Source: Actinomycetaceae bacterium zg-1166
GTDB lineage: Bacteria; Actinomycetota; Actinomycetes; Actinomycetales; Actinomycetaceae
Direction: 5' to 3'
Assembly: GCA_015679245.1 (NCBI GenBank)
Contig: CP064953.1
Location: forward strand, 1,240,001-1,304,000
DNA: 64,000 nucleotides
Below are positions 35,200-45,356 of the stretch, in pieces. Both the position numbers and the translations under genes were made by a program. The notes below the pieces were generated by a model. That model was given only the letters and a program-made list of their open reading frames with translations, did no database searches and had not been told where the DNA came from. How positions within the stretch are numbered: position 1 is the stretch's first letter; the number at the start of each line of letters is the position of its first letter.

Positions 35200-35216
35200 C
35201 TTCCGCCTGGCGGAAG
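35200..35216. promoter_or_regulatory. Palindrome upstream of ftsE
   Basis: CTTCCGCC-T-GGCGGAAG is a perfect 17 bp palindrome about 95 bp upstream of ftsE, next to a second near-palindrome GTAACA-AAA-TGTTAT (35185-35199). It could be an operator of the ftsE promoter or a terminator for prfB; no T run is seen. The rest of the 295 bp gap holds no gene. Confidence 0.4.
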
Positions 35217-35403
35217 TGCCCGCTAGAAATATGTGGCGCACGTATCTACTGGACATATCTGGTACATGTACCTGCTGGACACACAAGTACTTCAAAACTG
35301 CACGTGAAGAAGGGCGACATACGTGACTTCGCAGACCTCGGGGACAGACAGCCACAGAGTTCGTTTCGTTGACTGGTTGGCTGGTGGCGTGAAAAGCGGG
35401 ATA

Positions 35404-36540
35404 CTAGCTCTCCTTTTCCACCTTTTCGCCAGTGGCACGCCAACGAATTCCCGCATCGACGAACCCATCTATGTCTCCATCGAACACAGATTCCGGGTTA
35501 CCAGCTTCGAAACCAGTGCGCAGATCTTTAACCATCTGATAGGGCTGAAGCACATACGAACGCATCTGATCGCCCCAGGAAGCCTTGATATCTCCAGCCA
35601 GCTCTTTCTTCTCCCGCGCCTCTTCTTCCTGCTTGAGAAGCAGGAGACGCGATTGAAGTACACGCATCGCCGCAGCACGGTTTTGGATCTGAGACTTTTC
35701 ATCCTGCATCGAGACGACGATTCCTGTAGGCACGTGGGTGATTCGCACAGCCGAATCGGTGGTATTGACCGACTGCCCTCCCGGGCCAGAAGAACGAAAC
35801 ACATCAATGCGAATATCCGTTTCGGGAATATCGATGTGGTCGGTCTGCTCGATAAGTGGGATCACTTCCACGGCAGCGAAAGAAGTTTGGCGGCGCCCTT
35901 GGTTATCGAAAGGCGAGATACGCACGAGGCGATGCGTGCCTGCCTCCACAGAGAGAGTGCCATAGGCGTAGGGAGCATCCACCTCGAAAGTAGTGGATTT
36001 GATTCCTGCTTCTTCGGCGTAGGAAGTATCCATAACCTTCGTGGCGTATCCGCGGCGTTCAGCCCAACGTAGGTACATACGTTGGAGCATGTGAGCGAAA
36101 TCAGCCGCATCTACGCCGCCAGCTCCAGAGCGGATCGTCACCACAGCAGCGCGTTCGTCGTACTTGCCTGAGAGGAGGGTACGGATGTGGAGCTCGTCGA
36201 GATCCTTGGTAACTCCAGCAAGTTCGCCCGCAAGATCCTCGTAGAGTTCCTGGGCGAGTTCGTGATCCTCTGTGTCCTCTTCCTCAGCCATATCGAGGAG
36301 AGCTTGGAGGTCCTCGATACGAGTGGCCATCGTTGTTACTTTTTCCAGTTCAGACTGGGCGTGAGAGAGTTTGGAGGTGACAGCCTGAGCCTTTTCCGGG
36401 TTGTCCCAGAGGTCGGGAGCTGCCGAGACTTCGGTGAGTTCACTAATGCGCTCACGTAGCCCGTCTGGATCAGTCACCAAGAGGACTTGTTGGAAGGACT
36501 TACGAAGATTCTCAATCTCTGCTGCGTATTCTGTGGCCAC
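35404..36540 (-). CDS. prfB: Peptide chain release factor 2
   Basis: Class I release factor of 378 residues that reads UGA and UAA stop codons. The tripeptide anticodon SPF is visible in [12 protein letters not shown], and the peptidyl-tRNA hydrolysis motif GGQ in [16 protein letters not shown]. There is no in-frame UGA or slippery site near codon 25, so the autoregulatory +1 frameshift of many bacteria is absent, as usual in actinobacteria. The GTG start follows a TAGCCT box by 6 nt, fitting a leaderless transcript. It is upstream of ftsE-ftsX, a common order. Confidence 0.96.
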   Translation of the reverse strand: MATEYAAEIENLRKSFQQVLLVTDPDGLRERISELTEVSAAPDLWDNPEKAQAVTSKLSHAQSELEKVTTMATRIEDLQALLDMAEEEDTEDHELAQELYEDLAGELAGVTKDLDELHIRTLLSGKYDERAAVVTIRSGAGGVDAADFAHMLQRMYLRWAERRGYATKVMDTSYAEEAGIKSTTFEVDAPYAYGTLSVEAGTHRLVRISPFDNQGRRQTSFAAVEVIPLIEQTDHIDIPETDIRIDVFRSSGPGGQSVNTTDSAVRITHVPTGIVVSMQDEKSQIQNRAAAMRVLQSRLLLLKQEEEAREKKELAGDIKASWGDQMRSYVLQPYQMVKDLRTGFEAGNPESVFDGDIDGFVDAGIRWRATGEKVEKES

Positions 36541-36696
36541 GAGACAAGGCTACCGCATGGGGTGAGACTACTAGGCGAGGCCAAGGTGAGATTGAACGCG
36601 CACATGCAGGCGATGCACGGCAGAAATAGGCGGGATTTTCCTCACCCACGCGCGTGTATCCCTGCAGGGCGAGCACGAACACACTAGGTTGGCATT

Positions 36697-37782
36697 GTGG
36701 AGACTTCACCCTATATCCTCGCCGCCCTTGCCGCCGCAGCAATCGAGGGGCTTGACGCGGTAGGAGTACGCCCTCCGTTCACCGAAACGGATGACTTCGT
36801 GAGCGGCTGCGTGCTTGATTCGCGTGGGCGCCGCTGGGTAGTCAAGTCGCCCCGCAACGTTGCAGCGGCCACCATGCTTGAAGCTGAAGTTGCCCTCGCT
36901 CCGAGCCTCATCGAGGAATTACGAGGAGGTAACCTTCCCTTCGATATTGTGCGCCCGGCTGGTTTCGCACCCACACGCGAGGGCGGGCGCGCTGTCGTGT
37001 ATCCCGAACCTTTTGGTCTGCCCTCAGCTTTTGAGCATCTGAGCAAGAACAGTATCCGTGAACTCGCACGAGCTATTGCCTCGATTCATCTCCTCTCCCC
37101 TGAAGTCATCTCCCGTGCAGGACTCCCAGTGTATTCAGCAAGCGACTGCCGCAAACGCCTCGTTGCTGATCTCAAAGAAGCCCATAACGCCAGCCCCCTG
37201 CCGATGCTTCTTCTGCGCCGTTGGGAGAATGCTTTGGAAGACCTTTCGCTCTGGGATTTCTCCCCTGTAGTGGTGCATGGTGATGTGGCGAGCGAGAATT
37301 TTCTCTGGCGTGAGAAGGCAATTGCCACGGTGTGTGGTTTTGGTGAAGCCCACGTGGGTGACCCAGCAACTGATCTTGCTCCTCTTCTTGCTTTAGGCGA
37401 CGAGTTTTTCGATAGGGCGAAGGAATCCTACGAGAATACGCGCGAGGTGAACCTCGATCGGACTACCTTGGCTCGAACGCAGCTTCTTTCTGAACTCGCA
37501 ATCGTACGTTGGCTACGCTTTGGCCTTCGTACCTCCAATCCCGAGATCATTGCCGATGCCCGCCAGATGCTTGAGGATCTCGCATCGGAGATCGAAGCTG
37601 ATCCTGAGCTTAACCCAGGGCCTACATGGAACACCGTGCCAGGCCTGCCAGACACAGACATCGCTGCTGAGTTCGTACCTGAGACGAGTGCAACAGCAGC
37701 TAGCACCGGTGAAGATATACCCGTTTCTGTGGCAGAGCCGACCGCTCCCACTCAGGCTTCCCCGGGATCTCTGGACGTGTAA
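36697..37782 (+). CDS. APH-fold phosphotransferase-like protein without DFG-type Asp
   Basis: Protein of 361 residues of the aminoglycoside/macrolide phosphotransferase fold. The catalytic loop VVHGDVASENFLW is intact, but the following metal-binding motif reads VCGFGEAHVGDPATDLA, with Gly where family members usually have Asp. The last 60 residues are Thr/Ser/Pro/Ala-rich and likely disordered. It may be a pseudoenzyme or use another residue. The GTG start is 6 nt after TAGGTT (leaderless pattern). Its 3' end overlaps the convergent adnB gene by 31 bp. The substrate is unknown; antibiotic resistance should not be assumed. Confidence 0.75.
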   Translation: METSPYILAALAAAAIEGLDAVGVRPPFTETDDFVSGCVLDSRGRRWVVKSPRNVAAATMLEAEVALAPSLIEELRGGNLPFDIVRPAGFAPTREGGRAVVYPEPFGLPSAFEHLSKNSIRELARAIASIHLLSPEVISRAGLPVYSASDCRKRLVADLKEAHNASPLPMLLLRRWENALEDLSLWDFSPVVVHGDVASENFLWREKAIATVCGFGEAHVGDPATDLAPLLALGDEFFDRAKESYENTREVNLDRTTLARTQLLSELAIVRWLRFGLRTSNPEIIADARQMLEDLASEIEADPELNPGPTWNTVPGLPDTDIAAEFVPETSATAASTGEDIPVSVAEPTAPTQASPGSLDV

Positions 37783-40700
37783 GGTCTGTGTGAGCGAAGC
37801 GCTTCTTCTCCTTTGCCGAAGTTTTCTGCAATTCGTGTGACGATCTCCTCTTCGCTGAGCTTTCCAGCATAAAGATCGCGGCGTTCCTCGTTTTCGCGCA
37901 AGTAGACGAAGGCGGCATCAATCTGATCGAGTTGAACCCCTGCTGCCCGGGCCCATGCCAGGCGGTAGATCGCAAGTTGGAGTTCTCGTGAAGGGAGTTG
38001 AGCCGGGCTGGGGTGGCACCCAGACTTCCAATCCACGATCGTGAGAGGAGCACGCGTCGGATCTGCACTGGTGTCGAGCACGGCGTCAATCGTACAGCGC
38101 AAGATTCGTCCTCCCACCACGATTTCAAGTGGGGATTCGATGGCAATTGCCGGGAATTTCGCCCACGGCGAGGCCTCAAAGGCTCTCATGAGCGCCTCTT
38201 CTTCCTCGAAGTTTGCGGGAGCGAGGGTATCAATCTCTTCCATCTCCTCGGGCTTGTCGATATCGAGGGTGGAGGCGTGAGAAAAGCTCTGAGCAATTCT
38301 CGCGTGGATCGAGGTACCGAGTCGGGCTGCCCGGCTTGGAGGGGAAGGAATCGGACGCATCTGATTGCGCGCAAAGACTTCCGGATCCTCAGACAGATGC
38401 ACCATGTCAGTAGCCGTGTAGTAGGGGCGTTCAATGAGATCGTCTGATCCTGCCTCAGCTTCGACAAGAAGAGTGTTCAGATTCCATTCAAGTTCGTCGA
38501 GTGAGAGGGCGAAGGAACTTTCCATTCCTTTCTCTAAGCGCGGGACATCACCAGGCCAGTGCGGCTGTGTGCTCTTCTCGTAGTGTGGGATCGGAGGTAA
38601 AATCGTCGGATTTTCAAGATAGCCAAGTGCTGCCTCAATTTCTTCGGGTGATGCCTCCTCGGGAGCTTGGACGAGGAGTTCGCTAGGCCAGTCCTCTCCC
38701 GCTACAGTGGCGATCTCCTCCACATTGCACATGCTGGCATCCCGCGATGATGTAGTTCGGATCTCGGAGAGGAAGCTAGAACGCGGAAGTATCTCTACAT
38801 GAGAACTCTTCTTTTTGTCATGTTTAAGTGTGGGGCGCACGAATGCGTAGCCAGCGAGGAGAAGCTCAGAGCGCGGACGCGTCCAGGCCACATAGGCGAG
38901 GCGGCGCGCTTCGCGTGTCTCGTAGTTCGGCAAGTCTTCAGTCTTGAATCGTGAGTATTCTGCCCCCGCTTGGGTGGCATCGCTATGGTGAGCACAGGTG
39001 AAGTGTGGGAGGTGTACGTAATCGGCACGCAGCGGATAGGGAAACAACGAGGCGTTCTGAGGCCACGCTTTCACACCCGAAGTGATAGCGGAGAACTGAC
39101 CTGCCACCATCTCTGGCACTGCCACGAGATCCCTCCATTCCAAACCCTTGGCAGCGTGAACCGTCATGATTTGTACGACTCCGGCATGTATATCCACATC
39201 TTCGAACAGGTCACTTCCCGCTTCTTCTTCGCCGTCGTGCTCATGATCGGCAACCGCATCAAGCCATTCGTTAAAATCCTTAAGAGAAGCAGTGGGGTGG
39301 CTGTGTGCATAGGTAGCGGCGAGGGAGATGAAGGAATCGAGTGAGGTCTGAACTCGGCGTGCACCTTTGCCTCGACTCGCTGCCGAGAGTTCGAGTCCTA
39401 GAAGCTGCGAGGCACGCGCCACCACCAGCGGAAGTGGTGAGTGAAGCACCCCAGACATCTTGTGCAAGATCTCTGCCACAAGCCTTGCACTGCGGCCAGC
39501 CAGAATATCCACCACAGCTTCTTCAGTGTTCGAGGTAAAACGAGGAAGGCCCTCCACGAGGTTGACGATGAGACGATCTTCCTCCTCTCCCACACTTTCG
39601 ACTGCGAGTTCTGCTCGCTCACGCTTGGCGTAAGACGAGGCGGCATTCTTAAGCTCCGTGATTTCGGTGTAGTTTGCTCCAAAGTGAGTGAGGAGGCGCA
39701 GAAGCAGATCGTTGCGTTGGGGATTCGTTAGCAGGCCAAGGAGGGCACGAATTGTGAGGATTTCCGGGCGTTGAACGAGGCTCTCGCCTCCCACTACTTC
39801 ATAAGGAATACCCAGATCGTTCAGTGCCCTAATCATAGGATCGAAGTACCGACGCTTGCGGCACAGCACTGCGATCTCAGCTTCACGCCCCTCAGCTTCG
39901 GCAGCTCGCATGACATCACGAATTCTCCAAGCGATAGCTCTGTAGGAATCCTCACGCAGCCACGTGCGCACCTCAAGCACTCGCCCCACACCAGCATGTG
40001 GACGTGGCCGGAGGGCTACAGGAGCCACGTAAGAAAAGCGATCTTTCCCCCTTACTTTGAGATCTTCCTCGTTTTTTGTTTCTCCCGCACTTACAAGGCT
40101 GTTGGCAGCGCTGAGGATCGCAGCATCATTACGGAAGGAGATCGAGAGGTTGAGGAGACGCGTCTTCCCCATTCTCTCCCCAAAGGCTTGTGCGAAATCC
40201 GCGAGTGCACTCGCACTCGCCCCACGCCAGCCATAGATTGCCTGTTGGGGATCGCCCACCGCACACACAGAACGCATCCCTGGCAGAGGATCGGAAGGAG
40301 CGAGAGCATCGAGGAGAAGGCGAGCCTGGTTGATCGATGTGTCTTGGTATTCGTCGAGGAGAATGAGACGGTAACGCGAGGCAATGTCGCGACCAATCTC
40401 TGGGTATTCGGTGCAGACTCTAGAGGCGAGAGCAACCTGATCAGCGTACTCAATGACCCCAAGTTCAGCCTTGCGTACTTGATATCCCTCGACAAGGCGG
40501 AGCAGGCTTCGGCGTAACTCTAGGCTTGAGATACCAGCTCCCATGAGAGTAGCCCAGGCTTTTCCTTCTTCGCTTGTTTTCTTGGCTACCTTGCTCCGTG
40601 TGGCAAGCTCAGCAAGAGCGGTGATTTGTTGGTCGAAGAAATGTTGAGCTTCCTCGGGATGCACGCGATTGTCAATGAGTCCAGCAGCGAGAGTGAGGGA

Positions 40701-41240
40701 AGCGGAGATCAGGCTCTTTCGGCTTTTCTCGCTGAGGATTGCAGCATCGGGATCACTCGCGCTAAGAGAATCGACTACGGAAGCCATCACCTGCACACGC
40801 TCTCCATCGGTGATGAGGCGCGCGTTGGAATCTGCTCCAATGAGCATCCCATAGCTTGCAGCAATCCCCGAAGCAAAGGAGTTGTATGTGGAGATCATTG
40901 GGCGAGCAAGACTCTCGTGGAGACGTGCGGGAGTTATGCCCTTTCCTGTTCCGGCCAATAAAGCTCTGCTGCGTAGTAGCGCGAGTGCGGATTCTACGCG
41001 CTCAGCGAGTTCGCCGGCTGCTTTGCGAGTGAAGGTGAGGCCAAGGATTTCATCAGCACGAACGTTGCCCATGGCGAGGTGATAGGCGATACGTTTGGTC
41101 ATCGTGGCGGTTTTCCCTGATCCTGCTCCCGCGACGACGAGGAGAGTTGGCTCGGTAGCGAGAATGACCTCTTTCTGTTCCTTTGTGGGAAGGTATGCCG
41201 GATCGAGGGTGCGCATAATCGCCTCGTAGGTGAGTCTCAT
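37752..41240 (-). CDS. adnB: UvrD-like helicase-nuclease subunit AdnB
   Basis: DNA helicase-nuclease of 1162 residues. The N-terminal SF1A motor has Walker A GAGSGKTATM, motif Ia LTFTRKAAGEL, an intact DEYQD Walker B, the AVGDPQQAIYGWRGA motif III and later TVHAAKGLEW; the C-terminal 250 residues hold a RecB-type nuclease with CTIDAVLD and IVDWKSG. In mycobacteria AdnA-AdnB resects double-strand breaks for recombination. The ATG overlaps the adnA stop by 4 bp, so the two subunits are translationally coupled. Names follow mycobacterial order (adnA upstream of adnB). Confidence 0.9.
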   Translation of the reverse strand: MRLTYEAIMRTLDPAYLPTKEQKEVILATEPTLLVVAGAGSGKTATMTKRIAYHLAMGNVRADEILGLTFTRKAAGELAERVESALALLRSRALLAGTGKGITPARLHESLARPMISTYNSFASGIAASYGMLIGADSNARLITDGERVQVMASVVDSLSASDPDAAILSEKSRKSLISASLTLAAGLIDNRVHPEEAQHFFDQQITALAELATRSKVAKKTSEEGKAWATLMGAGISSLELRRSLLRLVEGYQVRKAELGVIEYADQVALASRVCTEYPEIGRDIASRYRLILLDEYQDTSINQARLLLDALAPSDPLPGMRSVCAVGDPQQAIYGWRGASASALADFAQAFGERMGKTRLLNLSISFRNDAAILSAANSLVSAGETKNEEDLKVRGKDRFSYVAPVALRPRPHAGVGRVLEVRTWLREDSYRAIAWRIRDVMRAAEAEGREAEIAVLCRKRRYFDPMIRALNDLGIPYEVVGGESLVQRPEILTIRALLGLLTNPQRNDLLLRLLTHFGANYTEITELKNAASSYAKRERAELAVESVGEEEDRLIVNLVEGLPRFTSNTEEAVVDILAGRSARLVAEILHKMSGVLHSPLPLVVARASQLLGLELSAASRGKGARRVQTSLDSFISLAATYAHSHPTASLKDFNEWLDAVADHEHDGEEEAGSDLFEDVDIHAGVVQIMTVHAAKGLEWRDLVAVPEMVAGQFSAITSGVKAWPQNASLFPYPLRADYVHLPHFTCAHHSDATQAGAEYSRFKTEDLPNYETREARRLAYVAWTRPRSELLLAGYAFVRPTLKHDKKKSSHVEILPRSSFLSEIRTTSSRDASMCNVEEIATVAGEDWPSELLVQAPEEASPEEIEAALGYLENPTILPPIPHYEKSTQPHWPGDVPRLEKGMESSFALSLDELEWNLNTLLVEAEAGSDDLIERPYYTATDMVHLSEDPEVFARNQMRPIPSPPSRAARLGTSIHARIAQSFSHASTLDIDKPEEMEEIDTLAPANFEEEEALMRAFEASPWAKFPAIAIESPLEIVVGGRILRCTIDAVLDTSADPTRAPLTIVDWKSGCHPSPAQLPSRELQLAIYRLAWARAAGVQLDQIDAAFVYLRENEERRDLYAGKLSEEEIVTRIAENFGKGEEALRSHRPYTSRDPGEA

Positions 41241-44200
41241 GAGAGTATCCTTCCTCGGGGATCAGCTGGGCAGACGAGGGCAAAAGAGCAGTTTCGACAG
41301 ATGTCTTCTTCCGGCTGGGCAGGAAATTCTCTGGTAGTGCTCACACGTGCCGCTTCAGCAATGCGTTCAACAACACGTTGACGTGATTCCTCACTGAGAC
41401 GCGCTTGCTGGCGAATCGTCGGTTTATTTCCTGCGAGGACCCTCGCCGGGTAAACAAGTTCAGCCCCTGTGCTTCTCCCCTCTCCGGCCTGTTCCATAGC
41501 CCACTGATAGACCTGGAGCTGGACATGATCAGCCGCGTCAGTTTTTGTTGGGAGTATTTTCCCTGTTTTGAAGTCGACGATGTAGGGGCCGTTCTCCCTT
41601 ATTCTCACGTGATCGAGGCGCGCAGTAACGGTGATCTGCGGCGAGAACGCAACTCGTAGGGATTTTTCCACCTCGATTTTTTCATGTGGATATTCCTTGA
41701 AGGCCGAGGCGAGATATGTGGCAAGTACCTCGACTTTCTTTCGTGACTCCCGGTAGCTGACCTGGGCAAAGAAAGAAGAATCCGGAGAGGGCATGGAACG
41801 TGCCCAGAGTTCGTCGAACTTCGCAAGCATCTGTGGGAGTTCTCCTCTGGGGAAGGCTTCTGCAACGGCGTGAATGATGGTGCCGATCGAGGCAGACTCC
41901 GCAGAATCGGTGCGTTCACCTCCTGCCAGGGATAACATCCCTCGCACTGGGCATTGGAGGAGCTTTTCGATCTTCGAGGGCGAGACAAAGATCTTCTGGT
42001 CGTTATCACTTAGGGCACTGAAAGGAGGCGGAGAGTAGAGGGGGTATGAGAGAGCGTCTATCCAGATCTCTGAGCGAGCCTCCCAGATTCCAGCTTTGCG
42101 TAGGCGAGTAACTCCCTCCTTGCAGGCTTCCTGAATCTGAGTATCCTCGCTGCGCATTCCTGCCCGAAGTTGCCCGACGAGGGCAGCGAGGTCAAGGTTC
42201 GAGTAAAGCGAACGCACGTGCCACAATGGGATGGAAAGAGAGGATACAGGCAGATCACCATTGCCTTCATCCGTTGCGTACTCACGAGGGTTCTCGCGTC
42301 CACAGAGAGATTCTTGAACTGCCTGTGGAATGCAGATTCCGTGGAGGTTGCTGATCTCCTCCTCACATTCCACGTCTTCGGGTGAAGAGTACTCGCGGAT
42401 GTTGAGAGCGGAGAAAAAACGCGAAGGAGCGTTCTCAACTTCACCTACGCAGGTGAGAATCAGTACTCTGCGTGCTCGTGTGACTGCATGATGGAACTGG
42501 CGTAGTTCGTCTTCAAGAACATCCACCACAGCTTCATGCTGCTCTTCCACGGTGGAGAGGCCATGCACGTAGCGCCCTTCGGCGATCAGAGAGAGCTTGC
42601 CCGTGTGCGTAACCGAATCGCGTACCTGCATATTTGGCCAAGTACCATCGTTGAGGCCTGCCACAATGACAATATCCCATTCACGCCCTTGCGAGGCAGA
42701 GGGCGTCGTAAGTGTGAGGAAATCTCCTAAAGCGCCTACCTTGGCGATGGAATCCTCCGGGAGTTCTTGACTGGCAATGCTGGCAAGAAGATCACGAATA
42801 TGAATAGAAGGATCGCGGTCAGCCATACGTTGAGCGAAACGGAAGAGTTGAAGAATAGAATCGAGGCCATTATCGGCGCTCTCGGCACCCGAACCACCCG
42901 AGAGAACTTCAGTCTGCCAGGCCTCAGCTTTCCCGGTTGCCTCCCAAGCAGCCCAGAGTACGTGTTCAGCTTGGCCTCCACTTGCGTGATAGGCATGGTT
43001 AATTTTTTCGAGGAGTCGAGAAACTGCGAGGAGTTTCTCTATTCCAGTGGGGGCGAGTTCTTCAGCTTTTTCCGGATGATCGAGCGCGAATTCTATGAGT
43101 TCATCTTCGCTTCGCTGCCCTCCACGCAGCAGTTCGTAGGTTCGTAGGATTCTGCGCATTCGTACAAGCTCAAGTGGGCTGATGGAACAAAGGAGTGAGG
43201 TGAGTAGTTCAACCGTGGAGTACTCAGTATCAGAATCCTCGGTAAGCCTTCTGTACTGAGGTTGATCTGTGTTGGGCTCACCCCCTTCGGTGTTGGACTC
43301 ACGCCCTTCGTGTGCTTCGTCGAGGAGCCAAGAACCAAGAGCTCGACGAATTAGTGCAAGGAGAGCAGTCACAGCTGGGTATTCGCGTAGTGGGCGCGGT
43401 GTCTCAATAGGCGCCACGGGAATGCCGTGGCGAACCAGGAAAGTGCGCAGTGCCCCATGTGTGCTTCGTGATCGAGTAATCAAGGCAATCTGAGAGTAGG
43501 GAACTCCGTAACGAAGATGCTGGATACGCAGGAACCGTGTAATCGCACTGAGCTCTTCTTCTCCGTGGACAAACGAATAGGCAGCCACATGATCTCTTCC
43601 CGTGCCAGGGAGGGCTTTACGGTGCTTAGCCACAGTGCCACTGATGCGGATTGCTTCACTCAGGCGAGTGGAGAGTGCGGCGATTCCTGCTCCGCCACGG
43701 TGGTGTTGGGCAAGGGTGACCACATGCGCCCCAAGGCCGCTCTCCCTACGAGTAATAATTCCAGGGAGCGCTGGCATTCCTCCACGAAAACCTTGAACGG
43801 CTGCTTCGGGGCAGCCAGCACAAACAATCCGGGCTCCTCGGCGTGCAAACTCCTTGAGAAGGAAAAGAATCGACCGGGGAGCATTGTGAAGATCATCGAC
43901 GATAACCCACGAGTATTCGGGAGGAGCAATTACTACACTTCCCGAATAGGGTGCAGCCTCAACATTTTCTTCCCAGGTGTGCAGAACCGAGGCCGCTGCC
44001 GTGATGAGCTGAGCATGGTCAAGGCGATCAGGAGAATTACTGCTTCCTTGAAGAGCGTCACGTGACTCATTCATCTCACGATAAATCTGGAGGATTTGTG
44101 CGCCTGTTTCCCACATCGGTTCCTTGTAAGTTCTTCCTAATTCTTCTAACTGGTGTGGAGAGAAACCGTGTTCCTGCACGCGCGTGAGTAGATCGCGAAT

Positions 44201-44671
44201 CTGCTCACGTAAGCCTGGAAGTAGACGATTTTCCAGGGTGGCGTAGGGCGGATAGGTGATGTTAAGTGTGGGATCGGCAAGAATTTGCCCCAGGAGGGTA
44301 TCTTCTTCTGGTCCAGAAATGAGCTGGGGAGATTGGCGTCCCACAGCTTGAGCATAGCTTTGCAGAATTGCGAAGGCGCAGGCCGAGAGGGAACGCACGG
44401 CAACGTTGCTCCCAAGCCCTCCAAGAGTGCGGGAAAGGCGCGAACGAAGATCAGCACTAGCACGCCTATCCTGAGTGAGGACGACGATATTTTCTTTAGA
44501 TTTGCCAGAGTGTTCCTTACTGGTGATCTCACGAACGAGAGCGGCGAGGAGAGTAGTTTTCCCCGTGCCTGGAGCCCCGAGAATGCTGACAGTGCGATGA
44601 GCTTGGCATTCTTCGAGCCCGCGACGTTGCCACGGGTCTAATGATGAAAACGAAGGGAATTCTTCCACCAT
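41237..44671 (-). CDS. adnA: Helicase-nuclease subunit AdnA with Fe-S-type nuclease
   Basis: Protein of 1144 residues. The N-terminal UvrD-like motor keeps Walker A GAPGTGKTT, but Walker B reads VIVDDLHNAP in place of the usual DExQ, suggesting a weak or inactive motor. The C-terminal AddB/RecB-like nuclease shows ARLDHVRI and YIVDFKTGK, and four cysteines (one in LLQCPVRG, three in CRNCSFALVC) that fit a 4Fe-4S clamp. It would form a heterodimer with the next gene product for DNA end resection. The start at 44671 has GGGAGGAG. Confidence 0.9.
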   Translation of the reverse strand: MVEEFPSFSSLDPWQRRGLEECQAHRTVSILGAPGTGKTTLLAALVREITSKEHSGKSKENIVVLTQDRRASADLRSRLSRTLGGLGSNVAVRSLSACAFAILQSYAQAVGRQSPQLISGPEEDTLLGQILADPTLNITYPPYATLENRLLPGLREQIRDLLTRVQEHGFSPHQLEELGRTYKEPMWETGAQILQIYREMNESRDALQGSSNSPDRLDHAQLITAAASVLHTWEENVEAAPYSGSVVIAPPEYSWVIVDDLHNAPRSILFLLKEFARRGARIVCAGCPEAAVQGFRGGMPALPGIITRRESGLGAHVVTLAQHHRGGAGIAALSTRLSEAIRISGTVAKHRKALPGTGRDHVAAYSFVHGEEELSAITRFLRIQHLRYGVPYSQIALITRSRSTHGALRTFLVRHGIPVAPIETPRPLREYPAVTALLALIRRALGSWLLDEAHEGRESNTEGGEPNTDQPQYRRLTEDSDTEYSTVELLTSLLCSISPLELVRMRRILRTYELLRGGQRSEDELIEFALDHPEKAEELAPTGIEKLLAVSRLLEKINHAYHASGGQAEHVLWAAWEATGKAEAWQTEVLSGGSGAESADNGLDSILQLFRFAQRMADRDPSIHIRDLLASIASQELPEDSIAKVGALGDFLTLTTPSASQGREWDIVIVAGLNDGTWPNMQVRDSVTHTGKLSLIAEGRYVHGLSTVEEQHEAVVDVLEDELRQFHHAVTRARRVLILTCVGEVENAPSRFFSALNIREYSSPEDVECEEEISNLHGICIPQAVQESLCGRENPREYATDEGNGDLPVSSLSIPLWHVRSLYSNLDLAALVGQLRAGMRSEDTQIQEACKEGVTRLRKAGIWEARSEIWIDALSYPLYSPPPFSALSDNDQKIFVSPSKIEKLLQCPVRGMLSLAGGERTDSAESASIGTIIHAVAEAFPRGELPQMLAKFDELWARSMPSPDSSFFAQVSYRESRKKVEVLATYLASAFKEYPHEKIEVEKSLRVAFSPQITVTARLDHVRIRENGPYIVDFKTGKILPTKTDAADHVQLQVYQWAMEQAGEGRSTGAELVYPARVLAGNKPTIRQQARLSEESRQRVVERIAEAARVSTTREFPAQPEEDICRNCSFALVCPADPRGRILS

Positions 44672-44952
44672 CTTCGATCTCCTCCCCTAGATGCTGGTTC
44701 CCACACTAATACCCAATCTGGACACAATTGACTCCATCGCTGCGAAGTTATCCACAGACTCCACAAGAATGCAGACATCACCCCGCTCCATATATGTGCA
44801 CTCAATCAGGGCTCCTGACGACGCACCTTCTCATTCACAATTTCGCCAGGAGGCGAACGATGCTTCACCGTCTGAGCTTCCACACGTAACCTTGAGAACA
44901 GATCGAGATAATGCGCCGCAAAAATGGCGCCAGATTTGCGAAGGAACATCTC

Positions 44953-45183
44953 ATGGACGTGACCATCGGCGTACGTAACACCGCTCGTGAGCTCTCTATT
45001 TCCTTAGATTCCTCAGCTGAGGATCTCTACCGTGAGATTGAAGCTGCCCAGGCCAATGGCAATGCGCTGCGCCTCACCGATACCGAGGGTCATACACTCA
45101 TCGTCCCAATTGAAGCTCTAGGCTACGTAGAAGTTGCTGCAACTGCACCGCGCCGCGTCGGCTTTGGCTTACCTTCAGCATAA
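44953..45183 (+). CDS. DUF3107 protein
   Basis: Small cytoplasmic protein of 76 residues of the actinobacterial DUF3107 family; its function is unknown. The sequence has an N-terminal beta strand (MDVTIGVRNTARELSI), a helix and a C-terminal VGFGLPSA. The start at 44953 has GAAGGA; the frame remains open upstream, but the family begins here. It is conserved near adnA-adnB and an RhlE-like helicase in mycobacteria as well, as seen here, so the neighbourhood is old. The 281 bp gap to adnA contains both promoters and nothing else obvious. Confidence 0.85.
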   Translation: MDVTIGVRNTARELSISLDSSAEDLYREIEAAQANGNALRLTDTEGHTLIVPIEALGYVEVAATAPRRVGFGLPSA

Positions 45184-45356
45184 AACTTCTCCAGAGGCAT
45201 AATCCCCCACTTCTCTCTTCGCGCCTGAGGAGAGAGTTCATCTCGCGTAGAATCGTCAGGTACGTTCGCCGATCATCGCGATATTTATTTCTCTTCATGG
45301 TCGGTATCAGCCGCTGCGCTACTATCGCACGTATGCCGCCTACGAAAGGACATGGA

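Noticed and set aside
35404-36540. Programmed frameshift in prfB
   Set aside because: The frame is continuous and no UGA or slippery sequence is present near codon 25.
36697-37782. Aminoglycoside or macrolide resistance gene
   Set aside because: Only the fold is shared; the metal-binding Asp is missing and the setting beside adnAB is chromosomal housekeeping.
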